The position numbers were made by a program, and so were the translations under genes. Below are positions 16,916-25,208 of a stretch of DNA of 40,385 bases, in pieces (within the stretch, counting starts at the first letter, position 1; every line of letters begins with the position of its first letter). The notes below the pieces were generated by a model. That model had not been told where the DNA came from, made no database searches, and saw only the letters and a program-made list of their open reading frames with translations. This stretch comes from Verrucomicrobiota bacterium (GTDB taxonomy: Bacteria; Verrucomicrobiota; Verrucomicrobiia; Opitutales; Opitutaceae), in contig JAQGON010000149.1 in NCBI GenBank assembly GCA_028293565.1, positions 1 through 40,385 of the forward strand, written 5' to 3'.

Positions 16916-18136
16916 ATGATCGCTCCGTTGTCCGTCTCTTTTCGCGCCGGCCGCCATTTCCTCCAAATCCCGGGTCCGAGCAACGTGCCCGACCGGATTC
17001 TCCGCGCCATGAACCGCGCCACGATTGACCATCGCGGCCCGGAGTTCGCGCGCCTCGGCGCGGAGTGCCTGGAGGGGATGAAGACGATTTTCCGCACGGA
17101 GGACAACGGCCACGTCTTCATCTACCCCGCCGGCGGCACCGGCGCCTGGGAGGCGTCGATCGTCAACACGCTCAACACCGGCGACCGCGTCCTGATGTTC
17201 GAGACCGGCCACTTCGCGACACTCTGGCGGCGCATCGCCGAGAAATTCGGCCTGAACGTCGACTTTGTGAAGGGGGACTGGCGGCACGGCATCTCCGCCG
17301 CGACGGTCGAGGCGAAACTCCGCGACGACCCGTCACACGCGATCAAGGCGGTGATGTGCGTCCACACGGAAACGTCGACGGGGATCACGAGCAACATCGC
17401 GGAGGTCCGCCGCGCGATGGACGCCGTGCACCATCCGGCGCTCCTGATGGTGGACGCGGTGTCCTCGCTCGCGACCTGCGCGTTCCGCCAGAAGGAGTGG
17501 GGCGTCGACGTGGCCATCGCCGCGTCCCAGAAGGGCCTGATGCTGCCGCCGGGACTGGGCTTCAACGCCGTGAGCGCCAAGGCGCTCGGCGCGTCGCAGC
17601 ATGCGCGGATGCCGCGATCGTACTGGTCGTGGGACGACATGCTCGCATTCAACGACAAGGGTTTTTTCCCGTACACGCCGGCCACCGGCCTGCTCTACGG
17701 GTTGCGCGAATCGATCCGGATGCTCGTGCACGAGGAGGGGCTCGCGCACGTTTTCCAGCGGCACCAGCGGCTCGCCGAGGCGGCGCGCGAGGCGGTGGGG
17801 GCGTGGGGCCTCGAGCTGCTCGCCGAGGACCCGCGGGAATTCAGCAGCGTGGTCACTGCCGTGATGCTGCCCGGAGGCTGCGACGAGGCCGAGTTTCGCC
17901 GCGTCGTCCTGAATAATTTCGACCTCTCGCTCGGCGCCGGGCTGGGCCGGCTCGCCGGAAAGGTTTTCCGCATCGGACACCTGGGCGACTTCAACGACCT
18001 CATGCTGTGCGGCACGCTTTGCGGGGTGGAAATGGGGCTGGCGAAGTTCGGCCTGCCGCCGAAGGAAAGCGGCGTCGTCGCGGCGATGGCCGTGCTCGCG
18101 AAGGTGCCGTCGGCGGTGGCTTCCGGCGCCGCGTGA
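16916..18136 (+). CDS. Serine-glyoxylate aminotransferase-like (class V, PLP)
   Basis: 406 residues of the alanine/serine-glyoxylate transaminase branch of class V aminotransferases. Seen: HFLQIPGPSNVPDRIL near the N-terminus, HRGPEF, YPAGGTGAWEAS, the cofactor-binding DAVSSLA and the Schiff-base Lys206 in AIAASQKGLMLPPG, then the IGHLGD segment near the C-terminus. In serine-cycle and photorespiration-like pathways this enzyme converts serine + glyoxylate to hydroxypyruvate + glycine. The next gene is a large flavin 2-hydroxyacid dehydrogenase, which could supply glyoxylate from glycolate; the two reading frames touch or overlap. The substrate pair is inferred from family resemblance and could instead be alanine-glyoxylate. 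Confidence 0.92.
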   Translation: MIAPLSVSFRAGRHFLQIPGPSNVPDRILRAMNRATIDHRGPEFARLGAECLEGMKTIFRTEDNGHVFIYPAGGTGAWEASIVNTLNTGDRVLMFETGHFATLWRRIAEKFGLNVDFVKGDWRHGISAATVEAKLRDDPSHAIKAVMCVHTETSTGITSNIAEVRRAMDAVHHPALLMVDAVSSLATCAFRQKEWGVDVAIAASQKGLMLPPGLGFNAVSAKALGASQHARMPRSYWSWDDMLAFNDKGFFPYTPATGLLYGLRESIRMLVHEEGLAHVFQRHQRLAEAAREAVGAWGLELLAEDPREFSSVVTAVMLPGGCDEAEFRRVVLNNFDLSLGAGLGRLAGKVFRIGHLGDFNDLMLCGTLCGVEMGLAKFGLPPKESGVVAAMAVLAKVPSAVASGAA

Positions 18137-21100
18137 AGGCCGATCCGATGACGTCCTCGAGCCAGCCAGTCACCGAGGCCAGTGTGCTCGCCCCGGTGGC
18201 GGCGCGCGCGGCCGGCCCGCCGCCGGCGCTGCCGCCGAGCTCCCACGCCGTGCCCGTTGACGGCTTCGCGGAGGCCGCGGCGCTCGAGCGCCTGCTGCGC
18301 GCGACCGTCAAGGGGGAGGTGCGCTTCGACCGCGGCAGCCGCGCCGCCTACTCGATGGATGCCTCGAATTACCGGCAGATTCCCATCGGGCTCGTGATCC
18401 CGCGCGACGAGGAGGATGTGATCCAGGCGGTTGCCGCCTGCCGGAAATTCCGGGCGCCGATCCTGGCGCGCGGCGCCGGGACGAGCCTCGCGGGGCAGGC
18501 GTGCAACGCGGCGGTCGTCCTGGATTTTTCAAAGCATCTCAACCGCATCGTCGAACTCAATCCGGCCGGACGCTACGCGCGCGTGCAGCCTGGAATCGTG
18601 CTCGACACCCTCCGCGACGCGGCGGAGGAGCATTTTCTCACCTTCGGCCCGGATCCGTCCACGCACAACCGGTGCACGCTCGGCGGGATGATCGGCAACA
18701 ACTCCTCGGGGGCCCACGGCCTGATGGCCGGAAAGGTCCAGGAGAACATCGAGGAGATGCGCGTGCTGCTCTACGACGGCACGATCCTGACCGTCGGGCC
18801 GACGACGCCCGCCGAACGGCTGGCCATCGCCGCCGCCGGCGGACGGCGCGGCGAAATCTACCTGCGCCTCGCCGAACTGTGCACCCGGCACGCCGACCGC
18901 GTGCGGAAGCGGTTCGCGCAGATTCCGCGACGCGTTTCCGGCTACAACCTCGACGAGCTGCTGCCGGACTCGGCGTTCAATGTCGCGCGCGCCCTCGTCG
19001 GCAGCGAGGGCACGTGCGCGATCGTCCTCGAGGCGAAGGTCCGGCTGGTGCCGAGCCCGCGGAAGCGATCGCTCGTCTGCCTGGGATACCCGGACGTCTT
19101 CCTGGCGGCGGACGCGGTGGCGGATATCCTGCGGTTCCGCCCGATCGCGCTCGAGGGCTTCGAGGGCGACGTCCTGGCGGTGATGCGGCAGAAAAATTTC
19201 CTGCTCGAAAACATCGCGCTCCTGCCGCCGGGGAACGGCTACCTGCTGGTCGAGTTCGGCGGGGACACCGCCGCGGCGGCGGATGCGGCGGCGGACGAGC
19301 TGGTGGCCTGGCTCCGCTCTAGCCCCGGCGCCCCGAACATCAAGGTCGTGCGCGACCCGGGCGAGGTTTCGCGCATCTGGAAAGTGCGCGAATCGGGCAA
19401 CGGCAGCACGACCGTGATCCCCGGGCTGCCGTCGATCACGCACGAGGGCTGGGAGGATGCGGCGGTTCATCCCCGCGTGCTGGGGCCGTACCTGCGCGAC
19501 TACAAGGCGCTGCTCGCGCGTCACGGCTACCAAGGCTGGTACTACGGCCACTTTGGCGAGGGCGTGGTGCACCAGCGCGTGACCTTCGATCTCGAATCGG
19601 TGGACGGCGTGCGCGGGTTTCGCGTGTTCCTGGAGGAAGCCGCCGACCTGGTGGTCCGCTACGGCGGCTCGATTTCGGGCGAGCATGGCGACGGCCACGG
19701 ACGCGCCTTCCTCTACGAAAAAATGTTCGGCGCGGAACTGGTCGAGGGTTTTCGCGAGTTCAAGCAGATCTGGGATCCGGCGAACGGCCTGAACCCCGGC
19801 AAGCTCGTCGACGCGTATCCGCCCGAGGCGCACCTCAAGCTCGGCGCCGATCACAACCCGCGCCCGGTCAAAACCCATTTCTCGTTCCCCGACGACCTCG
19901 GCTCGCTGGAGAGGGCGACGCAGCGGTGTGTCGGCGTCGGCGCCTGCCGCAAGGCGGACGCGGGCACGATGTGCCCGAGCTATCAGGTCACGCGCGAGGA
20001 GATCCATTCGACGCGCGGGCGGGCCCACCTGCTGTTCGAGATGCTGCAGGGCGAGGTCATCGCGGACGGATGGCGCAGCGAGGCCGTGAAGGACTCGCTC
20101 GACCTCTGCCTCGGCTGCAAGGGCTGCAAGAACGAATGCCCCACGAGCGTGGACATCGCGACGTACAAGGCCGAGTTCATGGCGCACCACTATGAAGGCC
20201 GCCGGCGCCCGCTCAACCATTTCGCCTTCGGTTACATCGACCGGCTGGCGCGCCTGGCCGCGAAGGCGCCTCGCGTGGCGAATTTCCTCGGCACGGCGCC
20301 GCTGATCGGACGCGCCGCGCGGGCGGTCCTCGGCGTGGCCCGGCAGCGGACGCTGCCGAAATTCGCGCCCGAGACCTTCGTGCGCTGGCTCCGGCGGCAG
20401 CCGTCCCGGAACGGCCAGCGCGGGGAGGTGGTGCTCTTCGCGGACACGTTCAACAATTATTTCCATCCCTCCACCTCGCAGGCGGCGTGGGAGGTGCTCA
20501 CGACGGCGGGTTTCCAGGTTCATGTGCCGCAGGCCCAGGGACACCTTTGTTGCGGGCGTCCGCTTTATGACTTCGGTCTGCTCGACGCCGCGAAGCGCTA
20601 CCTCGAGCAGGTGCTGGAGGTTCTCGCGCCGCACATCAAGGCGGGGCGGCCGGTGATCATGCTCGAGCCGAGCTGCGCCAGCGTGTTTCGCGACGAGCTG
20701 CGCAATCTGCTGCCGGATCATCCGCTGGGCCAGGCGCTGCGCCAGCAGACCTTTGCCCTCAGCGAATTTCTGCAGAGCAAGGCGGCGAATTATTCGCCGC
20801 CGCGGCTGCCGGGGCGGAAGGTCCTGCTGCACGGTCATTGTCATCACAAGGCCGTGCTGAAATTCGCCGACGAGGAGGCGCTGCTCCGGCGGATGGGGGT
20901 CGAGTTGAAGACCCTCGACAGCGGCTGCTGCGGGATGGCGGGCCCGTTCGGATTCGAGGAAGAGAAGTTCGAAATCTCGCAGGCGCTCGGCGAGCGCGTG
21001 CTGCTGCCGGCGGTGCGCGCCGCCGCGGACGAGACGATCGTCCTGACCGACGGCTTCAGCTGCCGGGAGCAGATTGTGCAGAACACCGCACGGCAGCCGC

Positions 21101-21219
21101 TGCACATCGCGGAACTGCTGAACCTTGCCCGCCAATCCCAGCCGGTTCCGGAAAACCAGCCGCCGCCTGCACCTACTGGAGGCAGCCGGCCGCCGCCGAC
21201 AGCACCAGGATCAGGATGA
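18133..21219 (+). CDS. FAD-linked 2-hydroxyacid dehydrogenase fused to Fe-S/CCG domains (YdiJ-like)
   Basis: A very large fusion of about 1025 residues, close in size and layout to E. coli YdiJ. Domains in order (numbered from ATG 18148): FAD-binding type-4 domain with pyrophosphate loop LARGAGTSLAGQACN (about 107-121), its C-terminal cap, two cysteine clusters for 4Fe-4S centres (from about 594, CVGVGACRKADAGTMCP, and from about 654, CLGCKGCKNECP), and a C-terminal pair of CCG-type repeats (LCCGRPLYD, EPSCAS, HGHCHHK, SGCCGMAGPFG). Such enzymes oxidise D-2-hydroxy acids (glycolate, lactate, 2-hydroxyglutarate) and pass electrons to the membrane pool. The start may be GTG 18133, giving a four-base GTGA overlap with the aminotransferase gene, or ATG 18148. 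Its 3' end overlaps the convergent chromate transporter gene by 47 bases. Confidence 0.93.
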   Translation: MKADPMTSSSQPVTEASVLAPVAARAAGPPPALPPSSHAVPVDGFAEAAALERLLRATVKGEVRFDRGSRAAYSMDASNYRQIPIGLVIPRDEEDVIQAVAACRKFRAPILARGAGTSLAGQACNAAVVLDFSKHLNRIVELNPAGRYARVQPGIVLDTLRDAAEEHFLTFGPDPSTHNRCTLGGMIGNNSSGAHGLMAGKVQENIEEMRVLLYDGTILTVGPTTPAERLAIAAAGGRRGEIYLRLAELCTRHADRVRKRFAQIPRRVSGYNLDELLPDSAFNVARALVGSEGTCAIVLEAKVRLVPSPRKRSLVCLGYPDVFLAADAVADILRFRPIALEGFEGDVLAVMRQKNFLLENIALLPPGNGYLLVEFGGDTAAAADAAADELVAWLRSSPGAPNIKVVRDPGEVSRIWKVRESGNGSTTVIPGLPSITHEGWEDAAVHPRVLGPYLRDYKALLARHGYQGWYYGHFGEGVVHQRVTFDLESVDGVRGFRVFLEEAADLVVRYGGSISGEHGDGHGRAFLYEKMFGAELVEGFREFKQIWDPANGLNPGKLVDAYPPEAHLKLGADHNPRPVKTHFSFPDDLGSLERATQRCVGVGACRKADAGTMCPSYQVTREEIHSTRGRAHLLFEMLQGEVIADGWRSEAVKDSLDLCLGCKGCKNECPTSVDIATYKAEFMAHHYEGRRRPLNHFAFGYIDRLARLAAKAPRVANFLGTAPLIGRAARAVLGVARQRTLPKFAPETFVRWLRRQPSRNGQRGEVVLFADTFNNYFHPSTSQAAWEVLTTAGFQVHVPQAQGHLCCGRPLYDFGLLDAAKRYLEQVLEVLAPHIKAGRPVIMLEPSCASVFRDELRNLLPDHPLGQALRQQTFALSEFLQSKAANYSPPRLPGRKVLLHGHCHHKAVLKFADEEALLRRMGVELKTLDSGCCGMAGPFGFEEEKFEISQALGERVLLPAVRAAADETIVLTDGFSCREQIVQNTARQPLHIAELLNLARQSQPVPENQPPPAPTGGSRPPPTAPGSG

Positions 21220-21676
21220 CGGGAATTCTTCCGCTCAGCGCCATCGCCAACGCCGCGATGGCGGTGGCGGCGCCGGCCCAGGTGTGGATGAGCGATCCTG
21301 CGAGCCGCACCGCGACCGCCAGCGTCAGCCCGACCACGCCCAGCCCGAGCCCGCGGTTGAAGTCCTGCACCGCGGGATTTTTTTCGATCCGGCTGTAGAA
21401 GGCGGAAACCACCAGGGCGAGGAGCGGCGGCAGGCTCAACGCCGCCAGCGCCAGGAGCGCGCCGAGCCAGCCGAACGTCAGGTAGCCGAGGCTGATGCTC
21501 CACAATCCCGTCGGTCCTGGGCTGACCTGGCCCACCGCGATCGCGGTGGCGAAATCGGAATTCTTGGCCCAGCCGTGGGCGGTCAGGTCCTTTTGAAGGA
21601 AAGGCAGGTTTCCCAGCCCGCCGGTGGAAAACAGGGAGGCCTTCAGGAAGATCCAGAAAAACAGCAGCGGGTTCAT
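21173..21676 (-). CDS. Chromate transporter, short chain, second subunit (ChrA family)
   Basis: 167 residues, one CHR domain with about five to six hydrophobic segments. The family signature FSTGGLGNLPFLQ (degenerate FGGG) and AVGQVSPGPTGLW are visible. Short-chain CHR proteins work as pairs with opposite membrane orientation; the partner is encoded just upstream with a four-base ATGA overlap. The pair is predicted to move chromate or a related oxyanion, though many members are untested. The last 47 bases are also coding on the other strand for the end of the YdiJ-like enzyme. Confidence 0.88.
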   Translation of the reverse strand: MNPLLFFWIFLKASLFSTGGLGNLPFLQKDLTAHGWAKNSDFATAIAVGQVSPGPTGLWSISLGYLTFGWLGALLALAALSLPPLLALVVSAFYSRIEKNPAVQDFNRGLGLGVVGLTLAVAVRLAGSLIHTWAGAATAIAALAMALSGRIPVILILVLSAAAGCLQ

Positions 21677-22293
21677 GCGACGGGTTTTTCAGCCGACGGT
21701 TTTTCCCGGACCGGAAGGACCATCAGGAGCAGCAGCGTCGCGAAGCCCGCCGTCAGAAGAATCAGCACCGGCGAAAAATGGCCGGTGCCCATCAGCGCGG
21801 CGGCGAACGCCGTCACCGCAAAATGGGCGCCGAGTCGGGGACGCCCTTCCTGCCGGGCCTGATTCAGAATGGGGCGCCCCATCCGGGCGCCCGCGGCGAG
21901 ACTGAGGCCGATGGTGGCCGGGAGGATTCCGCGCATCGCGGCCTGCACCATGGGGCGGTCCCGGATCATCGAGAACCCGGCGGTCATCAGCACCGTCACG
22001 GTGGCGCTCGGGAGCAGCATGCCCGTCATCGTCGCGACCAGTCCGGGCCATCCGCGAAGCTTGTAACCCACGAGCGCCGTGAGCTTCACCAGGTTGATTC
22101 CGGGCGAAACCTGCGCCAGCGCCCACGTCCGGATAAACTCCGCCTCCGTCAGCCATCCGCGTTCGGTGCACGCGCGGTGAATCAGATAAAAGGTCGGTGA
22201 ACCGCCGCCGAACGATTGGATTCCAAAGACAAACCAGGTGCCGAACAGCTCGCGCAGCCTCGGAGCGGGCGGGTGGGGCGCGGCTTTCATCAT
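21673..22293 (-). CDS. Chromate transporter, short chain, first subunit (ChrA family)
   Basis: 206 residues, one CHR domain. Motifs are FGIQSFGGGSPTFYLIHR near the N-terminus and ALAQVSPGINLVKLTALVG, followed by hydrophobic helices and a basic tail. Together with the overlapping next gene it makes a split version of the two-domain ChrA chromate carrier. The first residues MMKAAPHPPAPRLRELFG show a second possible ATG one codon in. No regulator of the ChrB/PadR kind lies nearby, so physiological substrate and control are open. Confidence 0.9.
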   Translation of the reverse strand: MMKAAPHPPAPRLRELFGTWFVFGIQSFGGGSPTFYLIHRACTERGWLTEAEFIRTWALAQVSPGINLVKLTALVGYKLRGWPGLVATMTGMLLPSATVTVLMTAGFSMIRDRPMVQAAMRGILPATIGLSLAAGARMGRPILNQARQEGRPRLGAHFAVTAFAAALMGTGHFSPVLILLTAGFATLLLLMVLPVREKPSAEKPVA

Positions 22294-22331
22294 GGGATCC
22301 TGGTTTGGGAAAAGGTTTTCGCCGGGCCCGC

Positions 22332-22389
22332 CTTCGCATCTTGGCGTGTGATCACTGCGGTTGAAACCGCCTCACGCAAAGACGCGAAG
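22332..22389. repeat. 58-bp inverted-repeat element with inner hairpin
   Basis: CTTCGCATCTTGGCGTG (22332-22348) pairs with 22373-22389, whose reverse complement is CTTCGCGTCTTTGCGTG (15 of 17 identical). Between them lies a second hairpin, GCGGTT-GA-AACCGC. The CTTCGCGTCTTTGCGTG end sequence is, from memory, common as a dispersed intergenic repeat in many environmental genomes. It sits upstream of the chromate transporter pair in a 178-base gap. Confidence 0.65.
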
Positions 22390-22447
22390 CCAGGGCGGGT
22401 CGTTTCTCGGCGGCGCCGGATTCTCACACTTAGGTCTCCGCCGTCTT

Positions 22448-22466
22448 CGCGGGCCGTCGGCCCGCG
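22448..22466. other. GC-rich hairpin downstream of the cytochrome c gene
   Basis: CGCGGGCC-GTC-GGCCCGCG forms a perfect 8-bp stem with a three-base loop, six bases past the cytochrome stop codon. No T-tract follows on the minus strand, so it is an RNA-stabilising or weak termination structure, or part of a repeat, rather than a classical terminator. Confidence 0.45.
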
Positions 22467-22471
22467 GCGGG

Positions 22472-23002
22472 TCACTTGGCCGAGGGCAGAGGCTCGTCCA
22501 GCAATTTCACGACCGACGCCGGGAGCTCGTGCGCCTTCGCGACGATCAGGCTCGCCTGCCACATTTCGGTCTCGGAGAGGCTGTCCGAATAACCGGGCAT
22601 GCCGGTCAGGCGGATGCCGTTCTTCACCTTCCAGAAGGATTCGCCGGTGGAATTGTTGGTGACGCCCTTTTCCGGGCCGACCAGCAGGGGTGGCTCGGGA
22701 AACATGCCCTTGGCGATCGGGGAGATCACGGCGGGGCGCGCGGGCTGGCCGTGACAGACGGCGCAGTTCGCCCGATACACCTTCGCTCCGGCCAGCAGGT
22801 TGATCTCGTCCGCCGGCACCGGCGACGGCCTTTCGACCTCGCGGCCCATTGCCTTGTGGATCGCCTTGCTCGCCAGGAAATGTTCGAGCGGCAGGGGCTT
22901 GCCCTTGGTCGCGACGGGCATCCCGCCCATCATCACAAACGCATAAGCCGCCAGGAGCGGGAGACAGATTCCAACGAGCACGCCGACGACGAATTTATTC
23001 AT
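22472..23002 (-). CDS. Membrane-anchored c-type cytochrome, single haem
   Basis: 176 residues from ATG 23002. The N-terminus (MNKFVVGVLVGICLPLLAAYAFV) is an uncleaved anchor or signal sequence. The haem site is C80-A-V-C83-H84 (ANCAVCHG) and the distal Met is probably in TGMPGYSDSLSE, giving a class I cytochrome c domain (about residues 66-165) facing the periplasm. A GTG at 23023 would add seven residues. It stands alone: upstream on this strand is a terminator, downstream a hairpin and repeat. An electron-carrier role is certain in outline; donor and acceptor are not. The nearby flavin/Fe-S dehydrogenase is on the other strand. Confidence 0.92.
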   Translation of the reverse strand: MNKFVVGVLVGICLPLLAAYAFVMMGGMPVATKGKPLPLEHFLASKAIHKAMGREVERPSPVPADEINLLAGAKVYRANCAVCHGQPARPAVISPIAKGMFPEPPLLVGPEKGVTNNSTGESFWKVKNGIRLTGMPGYSDSLSETEMWQASLIVAKAHELPASVVKLLDEPLPSAK

Positions 23003-23057
23003 GGGAGTAAAGGGTGACTGCACCCCCAGCGAAGGCTCAATGGTATTCTAGTTCAAC

Positions 23058-23096
23058 AAAAAACATCCGCCGCCGGTCCCCGCCCTCAGGCGGCGG
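23058..23096 (-). terminator. Rho-independent terminator of the GntR/HDH/SDR unit
   Basis: CCGCCGCC (23067-23074) pairs perfectly with GGCGGCGG (23089-23096), leaving a 14-base loop that contains the SDR stop codon. On the minus strand the stem is followed by ATGTTTTTTG. It therefore ends transcription of the SDR gene and shields the cytochrome gene; the upstream arm is inside the last SDR codons. Confidence 0.75.
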
Positions 23097-23865
23097 TCCA
23101 GCCGCCGTCGACCATGAGGGCCGAGCCGGTCACGAGCGCGGCCGCGTCGCCGGCCAGAAAAACCACCGGGCCCATGATGTCGGCCAGTTCGCCCAGCCGT
23201 CCGAGGGCAATTTTCGCGAGCACCCAGTCCCGGAATTGCGGGTCGTTGAACTGGGTGCGGGTGAGGGCGGTCCGGATGAAGGTGGGGCAGATCGAATTCA
23301 CGCGGATGCCATCCGGGCCCCATTCCCAAGCGAGGGCCTTGGTCATGCCTTCGAGCGCGTGTTTCGAGGCGCAGTAGACGGCGCGCTTGGGGCCGCCCAC
23401 GTGCCCCATCTGCGACGAGACCTGGATGATCGATCCCGGCAGCCCGGCGGATTTCAGGCCCCGCGCCACCTCGCGCGCCATCACCATCGCCGCGTTCACG
23501 TTCAGGTTGAGGACTTCGTCGATGTCGCGGTCCGGGGTCTCGAGCAGGAGCGCGGGCCGGTTCGTGCCGGCGTTGTTGACCAGAATCCGGAAGGGACCGT
23601 GACGCGCGACGAATTCCCGCACCGCGTCAAAATCGGTCACGTCCAGGGTCTGCGCGCCCGCCTTCAGGCCCCGGGAGCGCAGCGCCGCGGCGACCCCTTC
23701 GATCTCCGCGGCGGTGCGCGCGACCAGGGTCACGTCCGCCCCGGCTTCCGCGAGCGCCACCGCCGCCGCCATTCCGAGCCCGCGGCCCGCCCCGGTCACG
23801 AGCGCCTTTCGTCCGTCCAGGCGGAAGGAAGGAGTCGTGGGCAGCGAAGGGTCGTGGGTTTCCAT
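23086..23865 (-). CDS. Short-chain dehydrogenase/reductase, NAD(P)-dependent
   Basis: 259 residues of the classical SDR family: cofactor loop TGAGRGLG (24-31), NNAG (97-100), catalytic Ser near 150-151, Tyr164 and Lys168 (YCASK), and the C-terminal GSALMVDGGW. Arg50 after the second strand (VARTA) would favour NADP(H), though this is weak evidence. Third gene of the unit GntR - histidinol-dehydrogenase-like - SDR, 26 bases after the preceding stop. It resembles gluconate/3-oxoacyl-type SDRs and probably oxidises or reduces a hydroxy acid or sugar acid in that pathway. The real substrate is unknown. Confidence 0.93.
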   Translation of the reverse strand: METHDPSLPTTPSFRLDGRKALVTGAGRGLGMAAAVALAEAGADVTLVARTAAEIEGVAAALRSRGLKAGAQTLDVTDFDAVREFVARHGPFRILVNNAGTNRPALLLETPDRDIDEVLNLNVNAAMVMAREVARGLKSAGLPGSIIQVSSQMGHVGGPKRAVYCASKHALEGMTKALAWEWGPDGIRVNSICPTFIRTALTRTQFNDPQFRDWVLAKIALGRLGELADIMGPVVFLAGDAAALVTGSALMVDGGWTAA

Positions 23866-23891
23866 CGTGGGAGGAAGGGCGGGGACGAGGG

Positions 23892-25208
23892 TCAGGCCGG
23901 CGGCGCCGGCTGATAGAGCGGCACGTCGCGGTGCCCGAAGCGCCGCACGCGCAGGTTCGCCTGCTCGCCGTGCGCGATGAAATTCTCCATGTGGCAGAGG
24001 CGCGAGCAGTATTCGCCCACTTTCGCCGACGCCGCATCCGTCAGGACCTTCTGATAGGTGCAGGTCTTGATGAACTTCCCCACCCAGAGGCCGCCGGTGT
24101 AGCGCGCCGCGCGGTTGGTGGGGAGCGTGTGGTTGGTGCCGATGACCTTGTCGCCGAAGGCGACGTTGGTGCGCGCACCGAGGAAGAGCGCGCCGTAGTT
24201 CGTCATCCGCTCGAGGAAATAGTCGGGATCCTTCGTCATCACCTGCACATGCTCCGAGGCGATCTCATCCGCCTTCCGGACCATTTCGTCGAGCGTGTCG
24301 CACACGATCACCTCGCCGCAGTCGGCCCACGAGATCCGCGCGATCGCGGCGGTCGGAAGCGTCGAGAGCTGCACCTCGATCTCGGCGAGCGTGGCGCGCG
24401 CGAGGGATTCGGAGGTGGTCAGGAGAATCGACGGCGACGTCGGTCCGTGCTCGGCCTGGCCGAGGAGGTCCACCGCGCACAACTCGGCGTCCGCGCTGTC
24501 GTCCGCGATCACCAGCGTCTCCGTCGGCCCGGCGAGGAGGTCGATGCCCACGCGGCCGAAAAGCTGGCGCTTGGCCTCGGCGACATAGGCGTTGCCCGGC
24601 CCGACGAGCATGTCGACGGGCGCGACGGTTTCGGTGCCGAGGGCCATGGCGACGACGGCCTGGACGCCGCCGAGCACGAGGATCTGGTCGGCCCCGGCGA
24701 AATGCATGGCGGCGACGATGGCCGGGTGCGGCGCGCCCTTGTACGGCGGCGCGGTGGACACGATGCGCTTCACGCCGGCGACCTTGGCGGTGAGCACGCT
24801 CATGTGCGCGGAGGCGATCATCGGATATTTTCCGCCGGGGATGTAGCAGCCGACCGCGTTCACGGGGATGTGCCGGTGGCCGAGGACGACGCCCGGGAGC
24901 GTTTCCACCTCGAGGTCGACGAGGGTGGCGCGCTGGCGCTCGGCAAAATTGCGAATCTGCCGCTGCGCAAACTGGATGTCCTCGATCTCCCGCGCCGAGA
25001 GCTGGCCGACCGCGCGCTCGATCTCCTCCTGGCCCAGGGTGAAGCTGGCCGGGTCCCAATGGTCGAGCCGGCGCGAGAACTCGCGCACCGCGTCGTCGCC
25101 GCGCGACTGGATCGCCGCGATCATGGTTTCAACGGTCTGCCGCACTTCGGCGTCGGCGGAGGCCCGGTCGCTGGCGGGCTTCCCGCGGGATTTCAAATTT
25201 CGGATCAT
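23892..25208 (-). CDS. Histidinol-dehydrogenase-family alcohol dehydrogenase (catabolic, HpsN-like)
   Basis: 438 residues starting at ATG 25208, which overlaps the GntR stop by four bases (ATGA). The family oxidises a primary alcohol to a carboxylate in two NAD-dependent steps with one zinc. Conserved: [30 protein letters not shown]-type nucleotide region, [10 protein letters not shown], zinc ligands Gln251 and His254 (GQAEHG), catalytic Glu319-His320 (ASEHVQ), an Asp in [13 protein letters not shown] and a His near the C-terminus ([11 protein letters not shown]). The C-terminal part resembles the catabolic branch (such as sulfopropanediol dehydrogenase HpsN) rather than biosynthetic HisD, and no his genes are near. 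Cotranscription with a GntR and an SDR fits catabolism of an alcohol or hydroxy acid; which one is not known. Confidence 0.9.
   Translation of the reverse strand: MIRNLKSRGKPASDRASADAEVRQTVETMIAAIQSRGDDAVREFSRRLDHWDPASFTLGQEEIERAVGQLSAREIEDIQFAQRQIRNFAERQRATLVDLEVETLPGVVLGHRHIPVNAVGCYIPGGKYPMIASAHMSVLTAKVAGVKRIVSTAPPYKGAPHPAIVAAMHFAGADQILVLGGVQAVVAMALGTETVAPVDMLVGPGNAYVAEAKRQLFGRVGIDLLAGPTETLVIADDSADAELCAVDLLGQAEHGPTSPSILLTTSESLARATLAEIEVQLSTLPTAAIARISWADCGEVIVCDTLDEMVRKADEIASEHVQVMTKDPDYFLERMTNYGALFLGARTNVAFGDKVIGTNHTLPTNRAARYTGGLWVGKFIKTCTYQKVLTDAASAKVGEYCSRLCHMENFIAHGEQANLRVRRFGHRDVPLYQPAPPA

Noticed and set aside
18529-21135. An 868-codon open frame on the minus strand opposite the YdiJ-like gene
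   Set aside because: Same shadow composition; the plus strand carries complete FAD, Fe-S and CCG motifs.
23892-25208. Assignment of the histidinol-dehydrogenase-like gene as biosynthetic hisD
   Set aside because: No histidine genes are nearby, it overlaps a GntR regulator gene and its C-terminal part resembles the catabolic HpsN-like branch.
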